64,000 bases of DNA from assembly GCA_003242885.1 (NCBI GenBank), contig QKMZ01000003.1:806001-870000 (forward strand). The letters run 5' to 3'. The DNA is from Candidatus Melainabacteria bacterium. GTDB lineage: Bacteria; Cyanobacteriota; Vampirovibrionia; Obscuribacterales; Obscuribacteraceae. A program made the translations under genes and the position numbers. How positions within the stretch are numbered: the first letter of the stretch is position 1; each line of letters begins with the position of its first letter. This document shows, in pieces, positions 7,684-16,530 of the stretch. The notes beneath the pieces are model-generated. The model saw nothing but the letters and a program-made list of their open reading frames with translations. It searched no databases and was not told where the DNA came from.

Positions 7684-8805
7684 GTGGCAATTTCAGTGAC
7701 GGAAAAGCAGTTACAACACGACCAGGACACTCGGTCTGAATTCGAGCGCCTTCTCGATGAAACGATGAATAGCCGACGCTACGAGCAAGGCGACATCGTT
7801 AAGGGTCTCGTCGTTCGTGTCGAGCGCGACGGAGTATTGGTCGATGTGGGCAGCAAGTCTGAAGGCTTCGTGCCATTGAAGGAGATTTCCAATGTACCCG
7901 TCGACAACATCAAAGATGTAGTCAAAGACGGCGAAGAGCTGGAGTTCTACATCCTTCGCGAGGAAAACGAAAACGGACAGCTGACGCTTTCATTGAAAAG
8001 AGTCGCTCAAGCCCGCGGTTGGGTTCTGCTCGAACAACAGAAGAAAAACGACGACACCATTCGCGCCAAGATTTCTGCAGTGGTCAAAGGCGGCGTAGTC
8101 GTAGATGTTTATGGTCTGCGCGGTTTCGTTCCGGCCAGCCAATTGCGCGTAAAGGGAACCACGCCGGAAGAATTGATCGGCATGGAAATCCCGATGAAGA
8201 TTTTGGAAACAGACACAAAGCGCAACAAGCTCATCTTGAGCCAACGCTTGGCTGTTCAAGAAGAGAAAGCTGCTCAGCGCGAAAAGATTTTGAGCACTCT
8301 GGCAGCCGGTCAAGAAGTGACTGGCGAAGTTGTTCGTATCGCCGACTTCGGTGCATTCATCGACTTGGGTGGTTTGGACGGCTTGTTGCCAATCTCGGAA
8401 ATTTCGTGGGAACGCGTCTCACATCCGTCGGATGTTCTCAAAGTCGGCCAAGTTATCACCACCAAGGTGCTCAAGGTCGACCAAGACAAAGGCCACATCT
8501 CTCTCAGCTTGAAGCAAATGCAGCCTGATCCGTGGAAAGAGATCGAAGACAAATTCCAAGACGGACAAGTTGTATCGGGTACGGTTCGCAAGATCCAAAG
8601 CTTCGGCGCATTCGTTCAAATCTATCCTGGCGTAGACGCACTCTTGCCGACGGTAGAAATGTCCGATACCCCCAACGTCAAACCCGAAGAAGTTGTTCAA
8701 GTCGGTCAGAACGTCAAAGCAATCATCAAGAAGTTCTCCCCCAAAGAGCACAAGATTTCTTTGAGTCTGCGCGGTATGGACGTAAGCGACTTGATCGGCG
8801 GATAG
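7684..8805 (+). CDS. rpsA: 30S ribosomal protein S1
   Basis: S1 binds mRNA on the 30S subunit and promotes initiation on structured or weak ribosome-binding sites. Four S1 RNA-binding repeats are visible, each with the pattern G-x-V-x(n)-FGAFVDLG...LLPxSE: near residues 22-92 (GDIVKGLVVRVERDGVLVDVG), 110-175, 195-265 (GEVVRIADFGAFIDLGGLDG) and 282-352 (SGTVRKIQSFGAFVQIYPGV). I chose the GTG at 7684, with AGAGG 8 nt upstream; a second GTG at 7696 is also possible. This gives 373 residues, a four-repeat form shorter than the six-repeat proteobacterial S1. A strong terminator follows. Confidence 0.93.
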   Translation: MAISVTEKQLQHDQDTRSEFERLLDETMNSRRYEQGDIVKGLVVRVERDGVLVDVGSKSEGFVPLKEISNVPVDNIKDVVKDGEELEFYILREENENGQLTLSLKRVAQARGWVLLEQQKKNDDTIRAKISAVVKGGVVVDVYGLRGFVPASQLRVKGTTPEELIGMEIPMKILETDTKRNKLILSQRLAVQEEKAAQREKILSTLAAGQEVTGEVVRIADFGAFIDLGGLDGLLPISEISWERVSHPSDVLKVGQVITTKVLKVDQDKGHISLSLKQMQPDPWKEIEDKFQDGQVVSGTVRKIQSFGAFVQIYPGVDALLPTVEMSDTPNVKPEEVVQVGQNVKAIIKKFSPKEHKISLSLRGMDVSDLIGG

Positions 8806-8850
8806 AAAGATCTGTTAGGCACCGATCAATAGCCTGAACATTATGAAAGA

Positions 8851-8876
8851 GGGGTGGAGAGTCCGCCCCTTTTTTG
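8851..8876 (+). terminator. Rho-independent terminator after rpsA
   Basis: A 7-bp stem (GGGGTGG / CCGCCCC, one T-G pair) with loop AGAGT is followed by TTTTTT at 8870-8875. It is a classic intrinsic terminator 46 bp after the rpsA stop codon. Confidence 0.9.
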
Positions 8877-8939
8877 TTTGCGATAAAAGAAACGTTGTAG
8901 AACAACGTTTGAAAGACACAATGTTTGCAGAACTAAAGA

Positions 8940-11876
8940 TCAGTTATGTTTTGCAGGCACGGCGCCACTTTGCAAACACTGCAGAAACGCCTGAACGAGA
9001 GTTGGATCCCACTGGCGTCCAGCCCCGCGGGTAATTTCTGCCTGCGCTTCTTGAGGATCCATGCCCGGTCCATAGCGCATGTCACTCACCATGTTGTGAT
9101 ATGCATTGGCGAGACAAATTATGCGCGCTTCGATCGGAATTTCATTTTCTTTCAAGCCGGCCGGGAACCCTTCTCCATTGTATTCCTCATGGTGAGCCCT
9201 CACGATCGGCGCCAGGTGCGCCAAGTCGGGGAACGACTCGAGAAGTTCAGCCCCGTCGATCGGGTGACGCATCACAGTGATCAATTCGGAATCATGCAAT
9301 TCTTCTTCGCGTTTTTGCAGGATGGGAGCGGCAGCACCTAGCTTGCCGACATCGTGAACAAGAGCCACCTGACGCACAAGATTTTGCGCTTCTTCATCCA
9401 GCCCTATACCTTTTGCGATGGCCACAGAATACTCGGCAACTTGACGCGCATGCCCGTTCAAATATTTGTCTTTGGCTTCGATTTGAGAAACCCAACCGTC
9501 GATGCGGCCCAACATACGAGCGTCAAGACCAGGCGTGGCAAAAATATAGTCACTTGTCGGATTAGCTGACGAGAGAATTTCTTGCAACTTCGCTTGAGCT
9601 TTTGCTTCATCAATTTCTATCGGCGGTCCCTGGACAAATTCAGGCTTGGCTTCCTGAGCAGGCGCTGGTGCTGGCTCCTGAGGCTTGAACTGAGATTTAT
9701 CCTTGTGCATCGAAGCGAGCAAAGCGCTGCCTTGAGCGGCGGGACTGGGAGCCTTGCCTTTGCCGAGCTTGCCACGCAGGCCGGCTCCAGCAGCAGCATT
9801 CGCCACGGACTTGGGTGTTTGAATCGAATCTAAATCGCCCCACGCACTCGGAGCCTGCGCAGCTGCCGGCGCCGCTTTGGGTGTAGGAATAGCGTCGAGA
9901 TTACCCCATCCACCAGGAGCTTCCGCTTCAGCTACTGCAGCAGACTCTGCACTGGCAGGTGCTGCCACGGCTTCAGAAGGTGCAGAGGGCGCTGGTGTAG
10001 GAGCTGGCGCGGGTGTAGGAGCTGGCGCTGGTGTAGGAGCTGGCGCGGGCGTAGGAGCTGGCGCGGGTGTAGGCACTGGCGAAGGAGCCGGCGCCTGTGT
10101 AGGTGTAGATGTAGGTGAAGGCGCGAGTTCTTGCGCTGGCGCTAACTCTGGAGCTGCAACTGCTTCAGGGGTTGGCTCTGCAGCAATTTCTGGAGCTGCC
10201 GGCGAAGACTGTGCAACCTCTGGCGTCTGTGCCTGCGACGGTGCACCCAGAGGAGCTTGTTCTGTAGGTTGAGCCACTGCGGGCGCCTGGGCCGCGGCTG
10301 CCAATTCAACAGGTGGAAGCGCTTGTGTTTCAGTAACTGGCGGCGAAAAATCTGCAGGCTCGGCAAATTCGCCAAAATCAATGTCTGCGTAAGGATCTTT
10401 TGCTTTGATTTCGCCAAGCTGCTCGGTGAGATCCGCCGTTTTGGTGAGAATTTCTTCCGGGCTTATCGGCAGGACATCGGCAGTAGCGGTCGCCGGCGGC
10501 GGCTCCAGTATGTTGCTGAACGCGTTGCCTGCGGCAGATGCAGCCGGCGATTGCTGAGCACCTTGTCCCCGTACAACAGGAGTGATTGTCGGAGTCGGAA
10601 TGTCTGTTGATGTGGGAGGTGCGGACTCCGACATCGGCGCCGGAGGTGGTGGCGCCGGCGGTGGCGATGCTGGCGCCACAGGAGCTTGCGCAACAGGTGC
10701 CGGAGGCGTAGATGGTTGCGGAGGAGGCGTAGATGGTTGCGGAGGAGGCGCAGATGGTTGCGGCGGAGGCGCAGACGGTTGCGGCGGAGCCGGCGGTGCC
10801 TGCGACGTAGGTGCAGGAGCGGGTGTAGAAGCGGCCGCGGCCTTTGCCTGCGCCGGCACTGATTGCTGAGATGTTTTTCGCGCCGACGGAATAGCTTGAG
10901 CCCCGAGAGCGCCTTTGAGCGCATTACGAACCGTGCCAATCGAAGCCTTTTCGCCCGGGACTGTATCTTGCACAACTCGCTGGTGAAGCTGCATGATAGG
11001 CTCACGAGCACGTTTTTCAGCAGGCAATTTAAGTAGTGCTTCTGCAACCTTGTCTGCGACATTTTGCACCATATCGAGCTCGCCGCGCGTCCATGCCCGA
11101 CGATAGTCGCACTGTTGCAGAATGACACAACCGTGAGTAGCGTTGGCAGTGCGCAGCGGAATGCCCAACAAAGACTTCACACTAATCAGTTGCAGTTCGT
11201 CTTGCACCGGCGAAGCATAAGAATTCAATTGTCCTTCAAAAACTTTGAGAGGCGTTTTGCTAAGCAGAACCTGCGCTATGAGCGGCGAACTAGTGGTTGG
11301 CCAGTAATAGTCCTGGCAGCTTTGTACTTTGTCTTGCTGCCAAAATTCGTAGCACTTCCAGCCAGCCTGAGCATCATCGGTACAGATAAATAAGCAGCGA
11401 CTCGCCTGCAAAACCTTGCCAAGGATATTGACGACCATAAAAAGTGCATCGCCTATACCAAGCGAATACGCCATCACGTTGCCGATTTCGACTAAAAATG
11501 TATCTCTGAAAGTATCGCGCTGAATTACGTCATTGATTTGAGCGTGACGGATAATGTCGCCTAATTCCCCCAAAGCGACACGCATAGAATTTACTTCGTC
11601 ACGCGAAACATCAGAGCGCCTTTGCAAACTCAAAGCACCAAAGGTTCGTCCTTGAATGACCAGAGGCATCGAGACATTCGGCAAGTTGTCAGGCAATTTG
11701 ACGTCTTTGTGAGGCTTAAACTCGCATATCGACGTGACATTTGGATCGAGTGGATTGCTCACCATAATCTGACAAGAATCGGCGTTGAATGTTTCGCCGA
11801 TTTCTTTGACAGTGGTTTCCAGGATTTTTCTTAAATCCCTGACCCCTGAAAGTTTTTGTAGTAGCGCTACAGTCAT
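8940..11876 (-). CDS. GAF-GAF-HD-GYP-type phosphodiesterase with a very long Pro/Ala linker
   Basis: This is probably a cytoplasmic signalling protein that hydrolyses cyclic di-GMP or a related nucleotide. Residues about 5-120 and 135-295 are two GAF-type sensor domains. Residues about 330-720 are a low-complexity linker of Pro, Ala, Gln and Ser with many tandem APAPTP-like and PPPQPS-like units. The C-terminal 200 residues are an HD domain: first His in NGHARQVAEYSV, the HD pair in HDVGKLG near residue 841, then RHPIDGAELL and HHEEYNGEGFPAGL. The family signature HD...GYP is present as GFP, so catalysis is plausible but not certain. I chose the ATG at 11876 (MTVALLQK) over a TTG at 11903. 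No GGDEF partner is nearby. Confidence 0.85.
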   Translation of the reverse strand: MTVALLQKLSGVRDLRKILETTVKEIGETFNADSCQIMVSNPLDPNVTSICEFKPHKDVKLPDNLPNVSMPLVIQGRTFGALSLQRRSDVSRDEVNSMRVALGELGDIIRHAQINDVIQRDTFRDTFLVEIGNVMAYSLGIGDALFMVVNILGKVLQASRCLFICTDDAQAGWKCYEFWQQDKVQSCQDYYWPTTSSPLIAQVLLSKTPLKVFEGQLNSYASPVQDELQLISVKSLLGIPLRTANATHGCVILQQCDYRRAWTRGELDMVQNVADKVAEALLKLPAEKRAREPIMQLHQRVVQDTVPGEKASIGTVRNALKGALGAQAIPSARKTSQQSVPAQAKAAAASTPAPAPTSQAPPAPPQPSAPPPQPSAPPPQPSTPPPQPSTPPAPVAQAPVAPASPPPAPPPPAPMSESAPPTSTDIPTPTITPVVRGQGAQQSPAASAAGNAFSNILEPPPATATADVLPISPEEILTKTADLTEQLGEIKAKDPYADIDFGEFAEPADFSPPVTETQALPPVELAAAAQAPAVAQPTEQAPLGAPSQAQTPEVAQSSPAAPEIAAEPTPEAVAAPELAPAQELAPSPTSTPTQAPAPSPVPTPAPAPTPAPAPTPAPAPTPAPAPTPAPSAPSEAVAAPASAESAAVAEAEAPGGWGNLDAIPTPKAAPAAAQAPSAWGDLDSIQTPKSVANAAAGAGLRGKLGKGKAPSPAAQGSALLASMHKDKSQFKPQEPAPAPAQEAKPEFVQGPPIEIDEAKAQAKLQEILSSANPTSDYIFATPGLDARMLGRIDGWVSQIEAKDKYLNGHARQVAEYSVAIAKGIGLDEEAQNLVRQVALVHDVGKLGAAAPILQKREEELHDSELITVMRHPIDGAELLESFPDLAHLAPIVRAHHEEYNGEGFPAGLKENEIPIEARIICLANAYHNMVSDMRYGPGMDPQEAQAEITRGAGRQWDPTLVQAFLQCLQSGAVPAKHN

Positions 11877-11952
11877 CGAGTTCTTTCTACTGAGAACCGC
11901 CAAAGTGCCCCTCAGAATCCTAGTATCGCTTATTTAGATCTATTTGTGTTAT

Positions 11953-12465
11953 CTAGCCGCGCAATTTCAGAAGAGCCATATCGACCACCTCTCTTACGTT
12001 CTTGGCTAAATTCAGGCTGCCAAGTCCATCTATTGGAATCCATGCGGCATCGTGCACTTCTTCTGCTACGGTCAGAAGTGGCATATTTCCCGCTTCACCT
12101 CTGTCCACCGCGCACAAATATGCCATATCGATGTGATAAAGCTCCACGCCGTCCTCAACAGCAAAGACGCCATGCATACACAGTGGCTGCTGAAGGAAAA
12201 AAGCGTCGCTGTCGATTGAGACTGGAAGTTCGGGAGTAAGGACCATGACCTGAACACCCGTCTCTTCCATTACCTCTCGTATGGCAGCCTCATGTGGCAA
12301 TTCTCCCTCGTCGATATGACCGCCCGGTGGCAACCATGCGCCGATGCGTCGGTGATGAACAAGCAAAATATGCCCTTCCTCTATGACAACTGCGGATGCC
12401 GTAAAGTGGTTGGGCACAGGTCTTACAAGCGGTAATAAATGAGTCGAAAGCTGCGGACGGTTCAT
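11953..12465 (-). CDS. Nudix hydrolase
   Basis: This is a small hydrolase of nucleoside diphosphates linked to another group X. The full Nudix box is present near residues 50-72: G-HIDE-G-E followed by LPHEAAI and REVMEETGV, matching Gx5Ex7REUxEExGU with all metal-binding glutamates. The rest of the fold follows normally, with strands on either side. The substrate cannot be read from the sequence. The start is taken as the ATG at 12465 (MNRPQLST) instead of a TTG two codons upstream. It is 76 bp upstream of the HD-GYP gene in the same orientation and divergent from the membrane-protein operon. Confidence 0.9.
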   Translation of the reverse strand: MNRPQLSTHLLPLVRPVPNHFTASAVVIEEGHILLVHHRRIGAWLPPGGHIDEGELPHEAAIREVMEETGVQVMVLTPELPVSIDSDAFFLQQPLCMHGVFAVEDGVELYHIDMAYLCAVDRGEAGNMPLLTVAEEVHDAAWIPIDGLGSLNLAKNVREVVDMALLKLRG

Positions 12466-12516
12466 ACTCAACGCTCGAAAACCCCTCTAAAACCTCAATT
12501 ATTGATTTGAAAAACT

Positions 12517-12532
12517 CAATCGTTATCGATTC
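12517..12532. repeat. Dispersed 16-bp palindromic element, copy 3
   Basis: CAATCGTTATCGATTC, in the TTAT orientation, lies in the divergent gap between the Nudix gene and the membrane-protein operon. It is followed by GGTTTTTG. Confidence 0.85.
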
Positions 12533-12673
12533 GGTTTTTGCCTTAGTAAAGCGAACCGGATTTGAACTTTCAGGCTTCAGATTATAACCATGGCAACCCA
12601 CCAAACCTGAATTTCCAAATCATTGGCTCTCAATGACCGGCAGACAAAGTTAGGATTCGCTAAAATTGAGGGG

Positions 12674-13651
12674 ATGGAAACTGCCGCGTTTGACCCGCCA
12701 CCTCAGCAATTACAGTCGGTTGGTGACCTGATCGGTCGCTCGATCAGAATTTATCGCAAGAACATCAAACTGTTCTTCCATGTTCTACTGTGGCCGACCA
12801 TTTTTCTAACCGCCTCAAAGGTTGCTTTTCACTGGGGCGTAACCAGTTTTTCTTTGCGCCTGGATCAAAAGGACTGGACCATGGTGATCATTTCCGGACT
12901 CGCCGCCGTATTGGGCATTCTAAGCCTAATCGGTGTCGCGCTTTTTCTGCAATTGAGACAACTTTCGTTCATCCGCCTCGTCACAGGTTTTGCAGATAAC
13001 TATGCCGATGCGCAGGCATACATAATGAAACGCAAGTGGAAAATTATCGGGTTAGTCACTCTTGCGTATGTGGCGATTATCGTTTCTGTGACGTTCTGGA
13101 GCATCATTGTTTCAGTCTGTATGGCGTTCTTCAAAGCGAATACAGCGACCACCTATTTACTCTTTGCCGGCATGCTCTTTGGACTTCTGGGCCTGATAGT
13201 TTCAATCACTATCACATGCATTGCGCTTTATTTTTCCTTTGCCGTCGGCGCTTGCGAAGATCTATCTTTAGGTAGTTTGTTCAACCGTACGTTCGCATTA
13301 GTGTTTCAAGATTTCTGGCGCTCCGGATATTTCTGCAGCCTGCTTTTCATTGCTTTAATGGTGATTAGTTATCCTCTATCACTGCCTTTGGTACTAGTGT
13401 CGATTTTCGAATTTATGCGTCAGGGAATGAGTCCCGATTTCCTCACCGATCCAGGCAAAATGCCCTTCTACTACACGCTCTTCAATCAAAGCTGGGAATC
13501 GATTGTAAGCATTGTCACCTGGCCAATTTCTTTTATGGCAACAGGTCTTTTTTACTACGATCAACGGATGCGAAAAGAAGGAATTGATTTGATTAGGCGA
13601 ATTGACGAGATCAATAAGCCGGCTGGTTTAGTCGCAGAAGACAGGATTTGA
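12674..13651 (+). CDS. Polytopic membrane protein, first gene of MoxR/DUF58 operon
   Basis: I recognise no specific enzyme. The N-terminal segment GDLIGRSIRIYRKNIKLFF resembles the start of membrane domains found beside glycerophosphodiesterases and in DUF975-like proteins, which is a weak likeness. Six or seven hydrophobic segments are visible, for example near residues 35-55, 70-95, 132-155, 165-195, 215-240 and 285-300. The C-terminus is charged and cytoplasmic. I chose the ATG at 12674 (METAAFDP); a TTG at 12623 is possible. The gene ends 16 bp before the DUF4129-like gene, so it probably belongs to that operon. Confidence 0.75.
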   Translation: METAAFDPPPQQLQSVGDLIGRSIRIYRKNIKLFFHVLLWPTIFLTASKVAFHWGVTSFSLRLDQKDWTMVIISGLAAVLGILSLIGVALFLQLRQLSFIRLVTGFADNYADAQAYIMKRKWKIIGLVTLAYVAIIVSVTFWSIIVSVCMAFFKANTATTYLLFAGMLFGLLGLIVSITITCIALYFSFAVGACEDLSLGSLFNRTFALVFQDFWRSGYFCSLLFIALMVISYPLSLPLVLVSIFEFMRQGMSPDFLTDPGKMPFYYTLFNQSWESIVSIVTWPISFMATGLFYYDQRMRKEGIDLIRRIDEINKPAGLVAEDRI

Positions 13652-13667
13652 GGCTCAGCCGCAAATC

Positions 13668-14360
13668 ATGGAATTCAAAGATATTAGCGAAGCAATTGCC
13701 GACGTCGCCAGGGGTTACCACTACCACAAGCCGCCGGAATTCTTGGTCTACATGCAAGAGATGCTCAGCCGAGTGCTGCGATTTGTAAAGGACCTTCTAG
13801 AGCAGCTGCACCTATTTAATTCCGGCTTTTCCGACACTCGCATGGTCGGAAACATGATGCAAATGTTGCTCTACGCAGCTGGCGGTCTTTGCACAATGAT
13901 CATCGTTTATTTGGTCTTCATGCGCATGACCAAGCTCACTCAGATGAGTAAGCTCGCCCGCGCCGGGGCCCTCGAAAGCGAGCGATTACTTACATCAGAA
14001 GGCTGGCTGGAAGAAGCGAAATCTCTCGCCCAGAAAGAACACTACAAAGCAGCTTGCCGTGCAGTCTATCTTTCATTTTTACGCCATCTCGAAGAACAAG
14101 AAGTGGCTCCATATGCACCGGCAAAAACGAATTACGAATATTGGTATCAACTAAGCAAACACCAGGAAGTTCAATCAATATTCAGGAAACTAGCGGATAT
14201 CGTGGAACTAGTTTGGTTCGGAAATAAGCAAGCAGCACGAGAAGATTTTGAGACCTGCCTGAGTTTGATCGATGAAGCCAGAGCAAAAGTAAGAAAAGAG
14301 CCGTCCGCGCAAAGCCTCGTCCTGAAGAGTAACGCAGCGGGGTCTGACAAAGTTTCATGA
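13668..14360 (+). CDS. DUF4129-like membrane protein
   Basis: It has a single predicted membrane helix near residues 62-84 (LLYAAGGLCTMIIVYLVFM), flanked by an N-terminal region and a helical C-terminal domain. The C-terminal pattern, with WLEEAKSLAQKEHYKAACRA, then YLSFLRHLEE, NYEYWYQL and a final VELVWFG, resembles the DUF4129 domain that accompanies MoxR and DUF58 proteins in many bacteria. The function is unknown; the family is linked to cell-envelope or transglutaminase-type systems. Its stop overlaps the next start by 4 bp (ATGA), showing translational coupling. Confidence 0.8.
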   Translation: MEFKDISEAIADVARGYHYHKPPEFLVYMQEMLSRVLRFVKDLLEQLHLFNSGFSDTRMVGNMMQMLLYAAGGLCTMIIVYLVFMRMTKLTQMSKLARAGALESERLLTSEGWLEEAKSLAQKEHYKAACRAVYLSFLRHLEEQEVAPYAPAKTNYEYWYQLSKHQEVQSIFRKLADIVELVWFGNKQAAREDFETCLSLIDEARAKVRKEPSAQSLVLKSNAAGSDKVS

Positions 14361-15577
14361 CCCAAGCAACACCCGAAAAATCGAACCGTATTTGGTGGCA
14401 GTTATTTGCCTTGCTCTTGGTCAGCGGATTGGCCGTTTATTCGGGACTTGCGTTTGACGAACAAAAGGACAAGTTTTGGCCGGAGACTGAGATCCTCATC
14501 TCAGTGTTCAACAAAAAACCTAGCGGTCTTTCCGGTATGCATGAAATAGTCACGAAAACCGGCATAAAATCAATGACATGGCAATTGCCATATCGCAATC
14601 TAGCTGACGTCAAAGGAATGCTAGTCATCCTCCAACCGACCGAATCTCTTTCAGAATTAGACGCCAAATTGATTCTGGATTGGGTCGAGAAAGGTAACGA
14701 CCTCATTTACTTTGATCACTTTTCGTACAAGTTGACTCGTCGCCTGATCGACAAATTGAACATTGAAACGAAAGATGGCACGGATATTGTTGACAAAACG
14801 TTATCGCTAAACAACACAGCAGTTCCCGAGTTCGCACATGTTTCATCGCTTTTACTAAGCGCCGAACGACGCCTCAAAGGCGGTCAGGCTCTTCTTTCAG
14901 ATTCTTCCGGCACTCTAATTGCTTTAGTGAAACACGGAAAGGGTCGAGTGCTGCTGGGTACAGTCCCCAGCATCTGCTCAAACCGCCGGCTCGCCAATCC
15001 TGACTCCTGGTCTAACTTCCAATTTCTCGCCAATTGGTTTAGCACCGCCCACGGTGCGGTAATTTTTGACGAGCGTTGCCACGGGTTTTCCTCAGCGACA
15101 AATGTATTCCACTACCTTTTGCGCGGACCAACTGGCCCCATTTTCTGGCAGCTAATGTTGATTTTGCTAATCGCAACGATTAGCGCGGCACAAAGATTTG
15201 GCGCCGTACGCCAGGTGTTCGTTACTCGGAAGATTTCCAATCTGGAATTTATTCACGGATTATCAAATGCCTTCCGACGCGCCCGCGCAAACACGGCTAT
15301 TCTTGAAATACTTGGGCAGTCCTTTAAAAACCGCCTTTGCAAAGCGCTTGGCATTTCTCCCCACGAATCGTCCGAAAACATAGTCTCGGCGTGGCAGCAA
15401 TCTAAGTTAGCGCCAACAGCGAACATGCAAGAATTGATTGAAAATTATGAGCGAGCATTAAGCAAGAAACATTTGAGCGACTCTGATTTGAGAACCTTAG
15501 TGGGCACCTGCGATAAGATAGCCAGAACTCTTGCCGATTCTACAGACGAAAAAACAAAGGCGGAATCTAATTCATGA
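14357..15577 (+). CDS. DUF4350-like membrane protein
   Basis: An N-terminal membrane helix (residues about 11-28, [21 protein letters not shown] shortened: [18 protein letters not shown]) precedes a large domain of Rossmann or GATase-like character, with segments such as [27 protein letters not shown] and [13 protein letters not shown] second helix lies near residues 258-278 ([19 protein letters not shown]), followed by a helical cytoplasmic tail. This architecture matches DUF4350 proteins, which sit beside MoxR-DUF58 pairs. No catalytic residues are evident. It overlaps the genes on both sides by 4 bp (ATGA). Confidence 0.8.
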   Translation: MTQATPEKSNRIWWQLFALLLVSGLAVYSGLAFDEQKDKFWPETEILISVFNKKPSGLSGMHEIVTKTGIKSMTWQLPYRNLADVKGMLVILQPTESLSELDAKLILDWVEKGNDLIYFDHFSYKLTRRLIDKLNIETKDGTDIVDKTLSLNNTAVPEFAHVSSLLLSAERRLKGGQALLSDSSGTLIALVKHGKGRVLLGTVPSICSNRRLANPDSWSNFQFLANWFSTAHGAVIFDERCHGFSSATNVFHYLLRGPTGPIFWQLMLILLIATISAAQRFGAVRQVFVTRKISNLEFIHGLSNAFRRARANTAILEILGQSFKNRLCKALGISPHESSENIVSAWQQSKLAPTANMQELIENYERALSKKHLSDSDLRTLVGTCDKIARTLADSTDEKTKAESNS

Positions 15578-16518
15578 GCGAAATCGGAACAGTTTTTAAG
15601 CGCTTGCAAGAACGACTTTCTTCAGTGATAGTTGGACAACAAATGGTAATCGATCAGCTTCTGGTCGCTTTGCTTGCTGAAGGGCATGTCCTTCTGGAAG
15701 GCGTTCCAGGGACAGCAAAGACGATGCTGGTAAAGACGCTTGCATCGCTGATAGGCGCTGAGTTCGGGCGCGTTCAGCTCACACCAGACATGCTGCCATC
15801 CGACATACTCGGAACAAGCATCTACGACCTCAATACAAAAACTTTCACGCTGAAGAAAGGTCCTATTTTTACAAGCCTTTTGCTCGCCGATGAAATCAAC
15901 CGCACGCCGCCTAAGACTCAATCGGCACTGCTTGAAGCAATGGAAGAGCGTCAGGTGACTCTGGACGGCCGCACTCAAAAGCTGCCCGATCTTTTTATGG
16001 TGGTTGCCACCCAGAACCCGGTTGAATTCGAAGGCACCTATCCGCTTCCAGAGGCGCAACTGGATCGCTTCATGATCAAAGTGATGATTGGCTATCCCGA
16101 TGCCGATGCCGAGCGCCAAATGCTTCTTAACTGGCAAGAAGGATTCTATAGAAAGAAAACACCAGCTCTTGAACCTTGTGTAAGCGTGGAAGAAATCCTG
16201 CAAGCACGCCAGGAATTGGACAACGTAAAAGTAGAAGAATCGATTCTCAATTATTTGATGGAAATTGTGCAGAAATCGCGCAACCTCTCGGATCTTCAAT
16301 TGGGCGCCAGCCCGCGTGCAGCTCTAAGTTGGTTGGCTGCAGCAAAGTCGCATGCCGCAATCGAAGGCAAAGACTTCGTCACGCCAGATAATGTCAAATT
16401 CGTCGCTGAACCAGTCTTGCGACATCGCCTTATCCTCACGGCTGAAGCAGAGCTTGACGGCGTTACAGTCGGTCAAGTAATCACCAACTTGCTAAGACAA
16501 GTCCCCGTGCCAAGATGA
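15574..16518 (+). CDS. MoxR-family AAA+ ATPase
   Basis: MoxR ATPases act as chaperones that mature or activate partner proteins, often together with DUF58 and von Willebrand factor A proteins. The Walker A motif GVPGTAKT lies near residue 44, Walker [21 protein letters not shown] near residue 107, and the sensor-1 region [20 protein letters not shown] near residue 147. The length of 314 residues is normal for the APE2220/MRP subfamily type. It overlaps the DUF4350-like gene and precedes the DUF58 gene by 12 bp. Confidence 0.95.
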   Translation: MSEIGTVFKRLQERLSSVIVGQQMVIDQLLVALLAEGHVLLEGVPGTAKTMLVKTLASLIGAEFGRVQLTPDMLPSDILGTSIYDLNTKTFTLKKGPIFTSLLLADEINRTPPKTQSALLEAMEERQVTLDGRTQKLPDLFMVVATQNPVEFEGTYPLPEAQLDRFMIKVMIGYPDADAERQMLLNWQEGFYRKKTPALEPCVSVEEILQARQELDNVKVEESILNYLMEIVQKSRNLSDLQLGASPRAALSWLAAAKSHAAIEGKDFVTPDNVKFVAEPVLRHRLILTAEAELDGVTVGQVITNLLRQVPVPR

Positions 16519-16530
16519 TGGCGCTTTGAT

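Noticed and set aside
9877..10272. Long plus-strand Gly/Ala-rich frames opposite the HD-GYP gene
   Set aside because: They are antisense to the repetitive Pro/Ala linker, whose composition keeps other frames open.
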